Shown: positions 5,516 to 12,192 of the stretch, piece after piece | Position numbering within the stretch: the stretch's first letter is position 1 | Layout: each line of letters starts with the position of its first letter | Source: PNKC01 sp039917655 | GTDB taxonomy: Bacteria > Chloroflexota > Dehalococcoidia > Tepidiformales > Tepidiformaceae | Direction of reading: 5' to 3' | DNA length: 12,501 bases | Assembly: GCA_039917655.1 (NCBI GenBank) | Contig: JBDSJC010000235.1 | Location: forward strand, 1-12,501 | The notes under the pieces: model-generated | Told to the model about the DNA's origin: nothing | Seen by the model: only the letters and a program-made list of their open reading frames with translations | Databases searched by the model: none | Program-made: the position numbers and the translations under genes

Positions 5516-6112
5516 ATGTTCACGGGGATCATCGAAGAGGTGGGCACGGTGGTTGAAGCGGGCGAAGGCACGCTGCGCATTCGTGCCCCACACATCCTCG
5601 CCGATAGCCACCTGGGCGACTCGATCTCCATCAACGGCGTGGACCTGACCGTGGCCGAGATGGATAGCGAGCTGTTTTTCGCGAACCTCATGCCCGAAAC
5701 GTACCGCCGCTCCAACCTTGGCGAGCTTCGCCCAGGCGACCTCGTGAACCTGGAGCGCAGCGTCCGGCCGAGCGACCGGCTGAGTGGACACATCGTCCGT
5801 GGCGTGGTTGAGGGAGTGGGCACACTCCATTCGATGACCCCGGAGGCGGAAGCGATCATCGCACGCATCACCACTCCCACCGAGCTGCTCCGCTACATGG
5901 TCGTCAAAGGGCCGGTCTGCATCGATGGCATCAGCCTGACGATTGTGGACAAAACCGCCGACTCCTTCTCCGTCTCTCTGGTCCAGTACACGCAGGAACA
6001 CACGAACCTCATCCGCCGCAAGCCCGGCGACCGAATCAACCTGGAGACGGACATCATCGCGCGCTATGTCCAGCAATTCGTGGAAGCGACCACCACGGGA
6101 GCGCAGTCATGA
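5516..6112 (+). CDS. ribE: Riboflavin synthase, alpha subunit
   Basis: Riboflavin synthase converts two 6,7-dimethyl-8-ribityllumazines into riboflavin plus a pyrimidinedione that returns to RibH. The 198-residue protein has the family start MFTGIIEEVG and two tandem lumazine-binding barrels (about 1-88 and 98-187), with PETYRRSNLG (60-69) and QYTQEHTNL (157-165) as the paired signatures. Compared with the E. coli enzyme, Cys48 corresponds to Asp43 (NGVDLTV) and His102 to Val97 (GHIVRGVVEG). The first His of that segment, His92, is kept. Both changes affect residues previously tested in the enzyme. The start has only a weak GGGG ribosome site nine bases upstream, consistent with translational control by the riboswitch. 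The stop overlaps ribBA as ATGA. The gene is called ribC in some nomenclatures. Confidence 0.93.
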   Translation: MFTGIIEEVGTVVEAGEGTLRIRAPHILADSHLGDSISINGVDLTVAEMDSELFFANLMPETYRRSNLGELRPGDLVNLERSVRPSDRLSGHIVRGVVEGVGTLHSMTPEAEAIIARITTPTELLRYMVVKGPVCIDGISLTIVDKTADSFSVSLVQYTQEHTNLIRRKPGDRINLETDIIARYVQQFVEATTTGAQS

Positions 6113-7344
6113 CCGAGCGAGACCCGGTGATTGTCTCTGTCCCCGAGGCGATGGAAGAGTACCGGCGGGGCCGCTTCGTGATCATCACGGACGATGAAGA
6201 CCGAGAGAATGAGGGCGACCTGGTGATGGCCGCCGAGTTCGTCACGCCTGACGCCATCAACTTCATGGCGAAGTACGGCCGCGGGCTGATCTGCTGTTCG
6301 ATCACTGAGAAGCGCGTGGCCGCCCTCAGACTGCCGATGATGGCGGAGGACAACAATTCGCACTTCGGTACCCCGTTCACGGTCTCCGTGGAGGCTCGCA
6401 CCGGCGTGACCACCGGGATCAGCGCCGCCGACCGTGCGCGCACGATCCAGGTCCTAATCAACCCCGAATCCCAGCCAGACGATCTGGTGCGGCCCGGCCA
6501 CATGTTCCCGCTCCGTGCCCGTGCGGGCGGAGTGCTCGTGCGCGCCGGCCAGACCGAAGCGAGCGTCGACCTTGCCAAACTCGCCGGCCTGCAGCCCGCG
6601 GGCGTGCTCTGCGAAATCATGAAAGCCGACGGCGAGATGGCTCGAATGCCGGATCTCAAGCGCTTCGCCCGCCGCCACGGTCTGAAGATAGTGACCGTCA
6701 ACGACATGATCCGCTATCGCCTGCGCACCGAGCGGCTGGTGCACCGGGTGGCCGAGACGAAGCTGCCCACGCCTTCCGGCGAGATGATGATCCTCGCCTA
6801 CAAGACCGACAACGACCCGGCCGAACACGTCGCTGTGGTCAGGGGCCTGATAGATCCGGACAAGCCAGTGCTCGTCCGCGTCCACGACCAGTGCGTCACC
6901 GGCGATGTCTTCGACTCGCTACGCTGCGATTGCGGCGAGCAGAAAGACCGTGCGATGGCGATGATCGGCGAACAGGGTGGGGTGTTCCTCTACATGCGCC
7001 AGGAGGGGCGGGGCATCGGCCTGCACAACAAACTCCGCGCCTACGAACTCCAGGACCAGGGCATGGACACCGTTGACGCGAACCTCGCCCTCGGCTTCCC
7101 GGCGGACCGGCGTGACTACGGCATCGGCATGCAGATCCTGCTGGACATCGGCGTGCGCAAGATGCGTCTGATCACCAACAACCCGGCAAAACGCGCCGGA
7201 CTCGAAGGGTACGGGCTTGAGGTTGTGGAACGGGTGCCAATTGAGACCGCGCCAAACCCGTTCAACATCCGTTACCTGGACACGAAGCGGCGCCGTATGG
7301 GCCACATCCTGGACGGACTCGAATCGATTGGGGCGGCGAAGTGA
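6109..7344 (+). CDS. ribBA: Bifunctional DHBP synthase / GTP cyclohydrolase II
   Basis: The 411-residue fusion feeds both branches of riboflavin synthesis. The N-terminal part (about 1-205) makes 3,4-dihydroxy-2-butanone 4-phosphate from ribulose 5-phosphate. It shows the acidic metal loop DDEDRENEGDL (28-38), GVTTGISAADRARTI (99-113), RPGHMFPL with His131, and CEIM with Glu169. The C-terminal part (about 206-411) opens GTP. It shows the zinc site Cys262, Cys273 and Cys275 in CVTGDVFDSLRCDCG, the YMRQEGRGIGL motif (295-305), and NNPAKRAGLEGYGLEV (357-372). All residues I would look for in both halves are present, so both activities are expected. It is coupled to ribE by a four-base overlap and lies 39 bases before ribH. 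Length is normal for RibBA. Confidence 0.97.
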   Translation: MTERDPVIVSVPEAMEEYRRGRFVIITDDEDRENEGDLVMAAEFVTPDAINFMAKYGRGLICCSITEKRVAALRLPMMAEDNNSHFGTPFTVSVEARTGVTTGISAADRARTIQVLINPESQPDDLVRPGHMFPLRARAGGVLVRAGQTEASVDLAKLAGLQPAGVLCEIMKADGEMARMPDLKRFARRHGLKIVTVNDMIRYRLRTERLVHRVAETKLPTPSGEMMILAYKTDNDPAEHVAVVRGLIDPDKPVLVRVHDQCVTGDVFDSLRCDCGEQKDRAMAMIGEQGGVFLYMRQEGRGIGLHNKLRAYELQDQGMDTVDANLALGFPADRRDYGIGMQILLDIGVRKMRLITNNPAKRAGLEGYGLEVVERVPIETAPNPFNIRYLDTKRRRMGHILDGLESIGAAK

Positions 7345-7383
7345 GCTGCGCGGGCGCTGCCTGCCCGGACGAGGGTGCTGAGC

Positions 7384-7854
7384 ATGCCTGAACTCGAAGG
7401 GTCGCTCGATGGCGCCGGGATGCGCGTCTGCGTCGTGGTTTCGCGCTGGAACGAGTTCATCACCCGGCAGCTCCACGAAGGAGCGGTGACGACCCTTCGC
7501 GAGCGCGGTTTGCACGAGGCGGACGTCACGACGGCCTGGGTGCCCGGCGCGTTCGAAGTGCCAACCGCGGCGAAGTGGGCTGCGGAAAGCGGGCAGTTCG
7601 ACGCCGTGGTCTGCCTCGGAGCGGTCATTCGCGGCGAAACGCCACACTTCGAATATGTCGCGGGCGGCGCCGCCGAAGGCATCCGGGCGGTCTCCCTTGG
7701 CACCGGCGTCCCGGTGATCTTCGGCGTGCTGACCGTCGACAACGTGGAACAGGCGCTTTCGCGCACGGGCGGCAAGGATGGCCACAAGGGCTCCGAATCC
7801 GCCCAGGCCGCGATCGAGATGGTCAATTTGCGGAGGCTAATCGGCCAGGCCTAG
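7384..7854 (+). CDS. ribH: 6,7-dimethyl-8-ribityllumazine synthase
   Basis: RibH condenses the two products of the RibBA branches (one after RibD processing) into lumazine, the RibE substrate, usually in pentameric or icosahedral shells. The 156-residue protein keeps SRWNEFIT (20-27), PGAFEVP (54-60), the active-site loop GAVIRGETPHFEYV (79-92) with His88 matching the Bacillus subtilis residue number, and GVLTVDNVEQALSRTGGK (114-131) with Arg127. GNKG, usual near 133, reads GHKG. ATG 7384 is preferred because GAGGG (7371-7375) sits eight bases upstream. An in-frame GTG at 7375 would add three residues and overlap that site. The stop TAG shares the palindrome CTAG with the stop of the convergent DUF1361 gene. 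No ribD follows. Confidence 0.96.
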   Translation: MPELEGSLDGAGMRVCVVVSRWNEFITRQLHEGAVTTLRERGLHEADVTTAWVPGAFEVPTAAKWAAESGQFDAVVCLGAVIRGETPHFEYVAGGAAEGIRAVSLGTGVPVIFGVLTVDNVEQALSRTGGKDGHKGSESAQAAIEMVNLRRLIGQA

Positions 7855-8555
7855 AAGTTGCGCCCCATGCGCCGTTCCATCACACCACCGGCGATCCTCG
7901 CCGAAGCCACGAACAGCAAATAACCCACCGCCAGCATCACGCTCATCAACGCGATCACGGTGTAGAGGCCCGGGTTCTCGAGTGGCGCTTCCAGCCTGCG
8001 CCGGGCGATTGAGAGGAAGAGTTCAGGCTGCGTTGCCGGGTCCCAACTGTTGAGCCGAAGTACGCGCCCGAGGTAGATGCCCGTCCCGCTCAGTAGCAGC
8101 GTGGCCAACGTCAGCGCCCATCCGGCCACCGTCCCAAAACGGTCCGCGACAACGGCGTGGACGAGGTAAAGCGAAGCGTAGCCAAGGAGCAGTCCGGTGC
8201 CGCCGAAGGTAGCGAACATCACGATATCGAACCAGAGGGGCACCGCTTGCCAGGTGTTGCCAGCGTGCACCATATCGGTCACCAGGTAAGGCGCGTTAGG
8301 TAGGAAGATCAGCCACGCAATGCCCGCGCTAACCACGATTGGCGCCGGCCAGTGCCAGCGGTGGGCGACGAACGTCGTGAGGCCCAGCATCATCGGCAGC
8401 CAGGCGAGCGCGAGGTTCCAGCGCAGGAACTCAAGCTCTTGCGAATTGGTCTGCTGCATGCGCACGGAGATCAGCGTCACGCTCGCTGCGGAGCAGGCGC
8501 AGAGCACCACAAGCAGTGCGGTGATTCCCGTGGCCGAAGGACGCAGCTTTTCCAT
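7851..8555 (-). CDS. DUF1361 domain multi-pass membrane protein
   Basis: The 234-residue integral membrane protein has about six to seven hydrophobic helices and matches the DUF1361 family, whose function is not established. Signature pieces are FLRWNLALAWLPM (43-55), WLIFLPNAPYLVTDMVHA (81-98), LWFDIVMF (107-114) and GIYLGRVLRLNSWDP (159-173). The conserved polar residues inside these segments (Asn87, Asp94, Asp110, Arg164, Asn169) are kept, suggesting the usual family activity. The start is preceded by GAGAG. It lies 11 bases downstream of the Nudix gene stop and is probably the last gene of a three-gene minus-strand unit. Its stop codon shares four bases with the ribH stop. The family call is confident by motif. 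Confidence 0.88.
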   Translation of the reverse strand: MEKLRPSATGITALLVVLCACSAASVTLISVRMQQTNSQELEFLRWNLALAWLPMMLGLTTFVAHRWHWPAPIVVSAGIAWLIFLPNAPYLVTDMVHAGNTWQAVPLWFDIVMFATFGGTGLLLGYASLYLVHAVVADRFGTVAGWALTLATLLLSGTGIYLGRVLRLNSWDPATQPELFLSIARRRLEAPLENPGLYTVIALMSVMLAVGYLLFVASARIAGGVMERRMGRNF

Positions 8556-8566
8556 GACTCTCTAGT

Positions 8567-9130
8567 TTAGCGCGCCTGTCGAGGCTCGGCAGCGAGTTGG
8601 TCAAGGACAAGTGCATCCGTGGGGAAGGCAAGCGGGTGCGGCGGCTGGCCGGGATCGAACCAGCCGAGCTCGGTCAACTCCCCGTCCGCCGGGCGCAGTT
8701 CGCCGCCGGTAACGGTCGCTGCAAACCACACTCCAACCGTCTGTTTGTCACGGCTGTGGAAGTTCGAATGGACGGCAACCACCTCGCCGAGCAGCACATC
8801 CAGGCCCGTTTCCTCCGCGCACTCGCGGACCGCGGCGGCGCGGATCTCTTCGTCCCATTCCACGTAGCCGCAGGGGATGCACCAGTGGCCAGCGTAGTCC
8901 CCGCCCGCGCGTCGCCCGAGGAGCACGCGGCCCCCCGCGTCCCGCACCACCGCCGCCACGCCGACGGCTGGGTTCCGGTAGCGCACGAAGCCGCAGGCGG
9001 GGCACAACGGCTTCCGCTCGCCTCCGCGATAATCGAAGAACAGCGCGCCACCGCAGTCCGGGCAGAACCGGCCCTTTGGCTGCGCCGTCTTTTCGCGCCA
9101 GGCGGCATGCCGGTCGCGCGGCTCGGTCAC
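8567..9130 (-). CDS. Nudix hydrolase with N-terminal zinc ribbon
   Basis: The 187-residue protein combines an N-terminal zinc ribbon (Cys23, Cys26, Cys43, Cys46) with a Nudix domain. The Nudix box is complete. Gly88 is followed after five residues by Glu94, then seven residues later by RECAEETGL (102-110), giving the Mg2+-binding REUxEExGU core. Such enzymes cleave nucleoside diphosphates linked to another group. The zinc-ribbon arrangement resembles NADH pyrophosphatase-like members, but the diagnostic downstream residues are not clear enough to name a substrate. ADP-ribose, NADH and FAD are candidates. The start is GTG at 9130, which overlaps the FMN reductase stop as GTGA (9127-9130), indicating translational coupling. 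Eleven bases separate it from the DUF1361 gene. Confidence 0.92.
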   Translation of the reverse strand: MTEPRDRHAAWREKTAQPKGRFCPDCGGALFFDYRGGERKPLCPACGFVRYRNPAVGVAAVVRDAGGRVLLGRRAGGDYAGHWCIPCGYVEWDEEIRAAAVRECAEETGLDVLLGEVVAVHSNFHSRDKQTVGVWFAATVTGGELRPADGELTELGWFDPGQPPHPLAFPTDALVLDQLAAEPRQAR

Positions 9131-9678
9131 GGCGTCGGCAGTTGGCCAGAGGCGCGAAGGTTGGCGAGGGTCATCAGATCGTCGGAGATCTTGGCGATCG
9201 TGATCTTCACGCTCGCGTTGGCTGGCTGGTCACCGGGACCCCAGTGCTCGCTCGCGCGGGAGATCACCACATCCGGGACGCCGGCGATGCCGCCGATGTG
9301 CCGCAGGATGCGCGCCACGTCCGTAACGCCCGGTTCGGCGTCCCCGTTGGCGATGCCAATCAGCGCAAACGGCTTCCCGCCCACCTGCGGCTCGTCGATG
9401 AAGTCCAGCGCGTTCTTCAGGCCGCCGGGGACGGCTCCGTGATACGACGGCACGGTGATGACGAATGCGTCGGCAGCTTCGCAGGCCGCGCGCCAGGCGC
9501 CCACCGCCGCCGGATACTGGTCGTCTGGCCGGCCGTCCAAGACCGGCAGGGCGCCGATTTCGAACGCCTCGCACTGGGCGCCGCCAGCCTCAAGGACCTG
9601 CAGAGTGAAGCGCAGCGCCCGGTCCGCGCTGCTGCGCTGCCGGATGCTGCCGTTGATACCGAGAATGCGGATTGGCAT
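9127..9678 (-). CDS. NAD(P)H-dependent FMN reductase family protein
   Basis: This 183-residue protein belongs to the flavodoxin-like FMN reductases, which reduce FMN or use bound FMN to reduce quinones and other acceptors. Markers are the flavin-phosphate loop GINGSIRQRSSADRAL (7-22), the flavin-ring loop VPSYHGAVPGGLKNALDF (75-92) and the nucleotide strand KPFALIGIANG (102-112). ATG 9678 is chosen because MPIRILG is the standard family start. The open frame extends about 230 codons upstream but is not family sequence and lies opposite other features. No clear Shine-Dalgarno site precedes it. A TATTGC at 9695-9690 would give a nearly leaderless transcript. It is the first gene of the unit with the Nudix and DUF1361 genes. 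Substrate is unknown. Confidence 0.9.
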   Translation of the reverse strand: MPIRILGINGSIRQRSSADRALRFTLQVLEAGGAQCEAFEIGALPVLDGRPDDQYPAAVGAWRAACEAADAFVITVPSYHGAVPGGLKNALDFIDEPQVGGKPFALIGIANGDAEPGVTDVARILRHIGGIAGVPDVVISRASEHWGPGDQPANASVKITIAKISDDLMTLANLRASGQLPTP

Positions 9679-9766
9679 GGGTGTAGTAGGCAATACCACA
9701 GCCTCAACAGGCAAGCGGACGGCTCCGTGACCGGGTGGGTCCTTCGGGTGCCGTAGGCTCCTGAGC

Positions 9767-10036
9767 GTGACAGCCGGAATCGCCGTCGTTGGTAGCCTGA
9801 TGATGGACCTCGTCGTCCGCGCACCGGGCTTGCCGCAAGTAGGCGAATCGCTGCTCGCGCACGATCTGCGGATCTTCGTCGGGGGCAAAGGCGGCAACCA
9901 GGCCCTTGCCGCGCTGCGAGCGGGGGCGGGGCCCGTTTCGATCATCGGCCGCGTCGGACAGGACGCCTTTGGCGACCAGATCGTGGAAACGCTCGAAAGA
10001 AACGGACTCGATTGCCGCCAGATCTCGCGGGACCCG
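9767..10036 (+). pseudogene. Truncated ribokinase-like (PfkB family) gene, N-terminal part only
   Basis: From GTG 9767 about 90 residues match the N-terminus of ribokinase-type sugar kinases. The match includes the opening strand VVGSLMMDLVVRAPGLPQVGE (7-27), the first PfkB signature FVGGKGGNQALAALRAG (37-53) and GRVGQDAFGDQIVETLERNG (61-80). Recognisable similarity stops near RDP (88-90, base 10036). The roughly 210 residues that should follow, including the second PfkB signature with the catalytic Asp, are absent in all frames. The frame stays open to 10405 but codes for no family sequence and runs opposite a well-supported small gene. A deletion or rearrangement is the likely cause, and an assembly join is possible. 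It is divergent from the FMN reductase gene. Confidence 0.72.
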
Positions 10037-10159
10037 TGCAGAAAACGCTCTACTGTGGGGCACGTCAACTCCTCGGAATCCCGTCTTAGTTCGGAGGTCG
10101 TCCGGCGGGTGGCTTGGCGGGCGAGTCGGCGCGACTTGGGCCGTGGCGCGGCGGTCGGG

Positions 10160-10369
10160 CTAACCCTTGCCGCGGCTCTTGGGCGGAGCGGACTCCGTCT
10201 CGACGACCGCTTCCCAGCAGAGGTAGAAGAAGAAGAGGCCCAGGAGGATGGGCGCGAGGAAGGCCGGATGGTGGCTTGCATAGAGCCCCCAGAACCCGCC
10301 AAGGACCATGAACGAGAGTGCCGCGATGTATACGAAGAACGCTGGCCAGCTGAATCCAAGTCCGGACAT
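10160..10369 (-). CDS. Small two-helix membrane protein
   Basis: This 69-residue protein has two hydrophobic segments, about 9-29 (ending FWGLY) and 36-56, joined by the short loop ASHHP (31-35). The C-terminal tail ETESAPPKSRGKG (57-69) is charged. No known domain is recognisable. The start is well supported: AGGAGGT precedes ATG 10369 at eight bases, the strongest ribosome site in the window. TAGGAT further upstream could be a -10 element. The open frame extends much further upstream, but the strong site and the low-complexity upstream translation argue for the short form. It lies downstream of the SWIM gene on the same strand (184 bases apart) and opposite the tail of the ribokinase remnant. 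Function unknown. The gene call is likely correct. Confidence 0.65.
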   Translation of the reverse strand: MSGLGFSWPAFFVYIAALSFMVLGGFWGLYASHHPAFLAPILLGLFFFYLCWEAVVETESAPPKSRGKG

Positions 10370-10553
10370 GCCCGGCACCTCCTGCGGTTGCACTCCGCAT
10401 CCTAGCATTCCGCTATCGGGCGTTACGAGTGTTTCCACAGGGTGAGCCGCATAAGAAAGCGGAAAGAATCGAGGAGCAGGCCGGTGGACTGGCGGTAGCG
10501 CTCGGCCGGAGCACACGTACGCGGGGCGGCGAACTTTTGCTCGACCCTGCGCG

Positions 10554-10811
10554 TCAGACCGCTGTGGCCAGCTCCCCTTCCTGCGCCGAGACCATGCCAA
10601 CGAGCACACGCTCGAGCGCCATCGTATGGCTACAGGTGGTCCATTCTGCAAAGAACCCGCAGTTGCAGTGCCAGGCGCCATCGCTAAACGCGACTTCGTG
10701 GTCACTATTTTCGCCGTGGAAAGCGACGTGAAGGCCATCGATCTGCATTCGATGGCGCTCGCCCGCGTAGACCTTGGCCTTTTCAACTTTGCCGATCAAG
10801 CTCGACTGCAT
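10554..10811 (-). CDS. Mini SWIM zinc-finger protein
   Basis: The 85-residue protein carries one SWIM motif of the form CxC-x8-CxH. Cys49, Cys51, Cys60 and His62 lie in DGAWHCNCGFFAEWTTCSHT (45-64), flanked by the typical tryptophan before the first cysteine and the ALERVL helix after the last histidine. The N-terminal half (1-44) is charged, starts SLIGKVEKAKVYA (4-16) and appears to form strands leading into the finger. SWIM fingers occur in transposases, SWI2/SNF2 ATPases and recombination-linked proteins. In this stand-alone form the role is unknown, with nucleic-acid or protein binding the likely options. GGAGGG lies about 12 bases before ATG 10811, slightly far for a ribosome site. It may be co-transcribed with the small membrane protein at 10160. 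Confidence 0.72.
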   Translation of the reverse strand: MQSSLIGKVEKAKVYAGERHRMQIDGLHVAFHGENSDHEVAFSDGAWHCNCGFFAEWTTCSHTMALERVLVGMVSAQEGELATAV

Positions 10812-10854
10812 GGCCTGCTAACCCTCCAGGAACACTAGCCTGAGAACGCACAAA

Positions 10855-10878
10855 CGGCGGCGCATTGCAGCGTCGCCG
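10855..10878. other. GC-rich hairpin downstream of acyl-CoA dehydrogenase gene
   Basis: CGGCGGCGC (10855-10863) pairs with GCGTCGCCG (10870-10878) as a nine-pair stem, one pair being G-U, around the six-base loop ATTGCA. On the minus strand it is followed by UUUGUG, a weak U-tract. It may terminate the acyl-CoA dehydrogenase transcript about 160 bases after its stop, or lie in the upstream region of the SWIM gene. The 226 bases between those genes hold no credible reading frame or tRNA. Confidence 0.35.
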
Positions 10879-11037
10879 TCACGATTGTGGGATGCTGATT
10901 CGAACACCCATCACTGGCAACCTACGCCGGGCGCGAGAGGGCTGTCAAGGCAGAATTCACAGTTCGGCGGATTCCCAACAAACGGTCCACCACACACGAT
11001 TTGGGCCATGACCGCGCGCCGCAATCGCCCATCCTGC

Positions 11038-12192
11038 CTACCCCCTCGGCAGCCCCAACCCCCGCGTGGCGATGACGTTGCGCTGAATCTCCGAGGTGCC
11101 GCCGGCGATCGTCGCCGAGACGTTCGCGAGGTAGTCGCGGGTGTAGCGGCCGTGGCGGACCGCGCCCGGGCCCTCCTGCACCTGGCCTTCGAGCCCGAGC
11201 GCCTTGATCGCCGCCAGGCTGGCGTTCTGGCGCAGTTCGGAGCTGAGCAACTTGGCAGCCGAGGCCTCTTTGTTCGGCACGCGGCCCACCTCCTGCATGG
11301 AGGCGATCGAGTAAGAGAGCATCGTCCCCACGAGCACTGTGGTGTACAGGTCGGCGAGGTTGTGGCGCGTCTGCATGGTGCGCGGGCGTTCGCGGACAAC
11401 GGCGGCGAGGTCATCCAGGAAGCGGCGAGTGCCCGCGAAGCCGGCGATGCTTGAACGTTCGAAGTCCAGCGTGGCGGCGGCGTGATACCAGCCGCGGTTC
11501 TCTTCGCCCACCATGTTCTCCTTCGGCACCCGCACGTTGTCGAAGAAGACCTCGTTGAAACTGTGGCTCCCAGCCATGTTGACCAGCGGGCGGACGGTCA
11601 CACCAGGCGCCTTCATATCCAGGATGAAGGTGCTGATCCCTTTGTGCTTGGGCGCGTTCGGGTCCGTGCGGGCGACGAGCCAGCCGTAGTCCGCGCGATG
11701 GCCGTCCGAGGTCCAGATCTTCTGGCCCGAGACCAAGTAGTCGTCGCCATCACGGATGGCGCGGGTTTGCAGCGAGGCCAGGTCCGAGCCGGCGCCGGGT
11801 TCGCTGAAGAGCTGACAGTAGTAGCCCGTGCCACTGGTGATGGAGCTCAGATGCTTCTTCTTCTGCTCGTCCGTGCCGTAGGGGATGAGGATCGGGCCGA
11901 CGTAAAACACGCCGCGGCGATGGGCGCCGATCGGCGCGCGGTTGTACGACATCTCTTCGTTGAAGATGACCTGTTGCATGGCCGTGCCGCCGAGGCCGCC
12001 ATACTCCTCTGGCCAGGGAAGGGCGACCCAGCGCCGTTCGGCCAGCTTCAGCGAGAACTCGGGCGACCAGCCCATGTCGCCCCGAAGGCGGTCGTCCACC
12101 GGGCCCTCCGGTTCGGCGGGGAGGTTGTCGCGGAGGAAGTCCTGGACCTCTGTACGGAACGATTGCTGTTCTGGCGTGAAGCGAAAGCGCAT
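11038..12192 (-). CDS. Acyl-CoA dehydrogenase
   Basis: The 384-residue FAD enzyme catalyses alpha,beta-desaturation of an acyl-CoA and passes electrons to ETF. All three parts are present: the N-terminal helical domain (1-125), the central beta domain with LFSEPGAGSDLA (128-139) and GQKIWTSDGHRADY (156-169), and the C-terminal helical domain (230-384) ending IAGGTSEIQRNVIATRGLG. The catalytic base of medium-chain enzymes, in YEGT, is replaced by glycine (AGGT, 363-366). A glutamate at 245 in LDFERSSIAG occupies the position used by isovaleryl-CoA and long-chain dehydrogenases, so activity is plausible. ATG 12192 is preferred because MRFRFTPEQQSFRTEV is the family start. The upstream 50 codons look non-coding. 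There is no strong ribosome site. A CATAAT hexamer (12225-12220) may be the -10 of a short-leader promoter. Substrate unknown. Confidence 0.93.
   Translation of the reverse strand: MRFRFTPEQQSFRTEVQDFLRDNLPAEPEGPVDDRLRGDMGWSPEFSLKLAERRWVALPWPEEYGGLGGTAMQQVIFNEEMSYNRAPIGAHRRGVFYVGPILIPYGTDEQKKKHLSSITSGTGYYCQLFSEPGAGSDLASLQTRAIRDGDDYLVSGQKIWTSDGHRADYGWLVARTDPNAPKHKGISTFILDMKAPGVTVRPLVNMAGSHSFNEVFFDNVRVPKENMVGEENRGWYHAAATLDFERSSIAGFAGTRRFLDDLAAVVRERPRTMQTRHNLADLYTTVLVGTMLSYSIASMQEVGRVPNKEASAAKLLSSELRQNASLAAIKALGLEGQVQEGPGAVRHGRYTRDYLANVSATIAGGTSEIQRNVIATRGLGLPRG

Noticed and set aside
9127..10359. FMN reductase as a 410-residue protein with a long N-terminal extension
   Set aside because: The family sequence begins exactly at the internal ATG 9678. 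The extension is Ser/Arg-rich and antisense to the ribokinase remnant.
10888..10915. Possible tRNA T-arm around GATTCGAACAC
   Set aside because: The flanking bases do not form a T-stem on either strand, and no acceptor or anticodon arm can be built.
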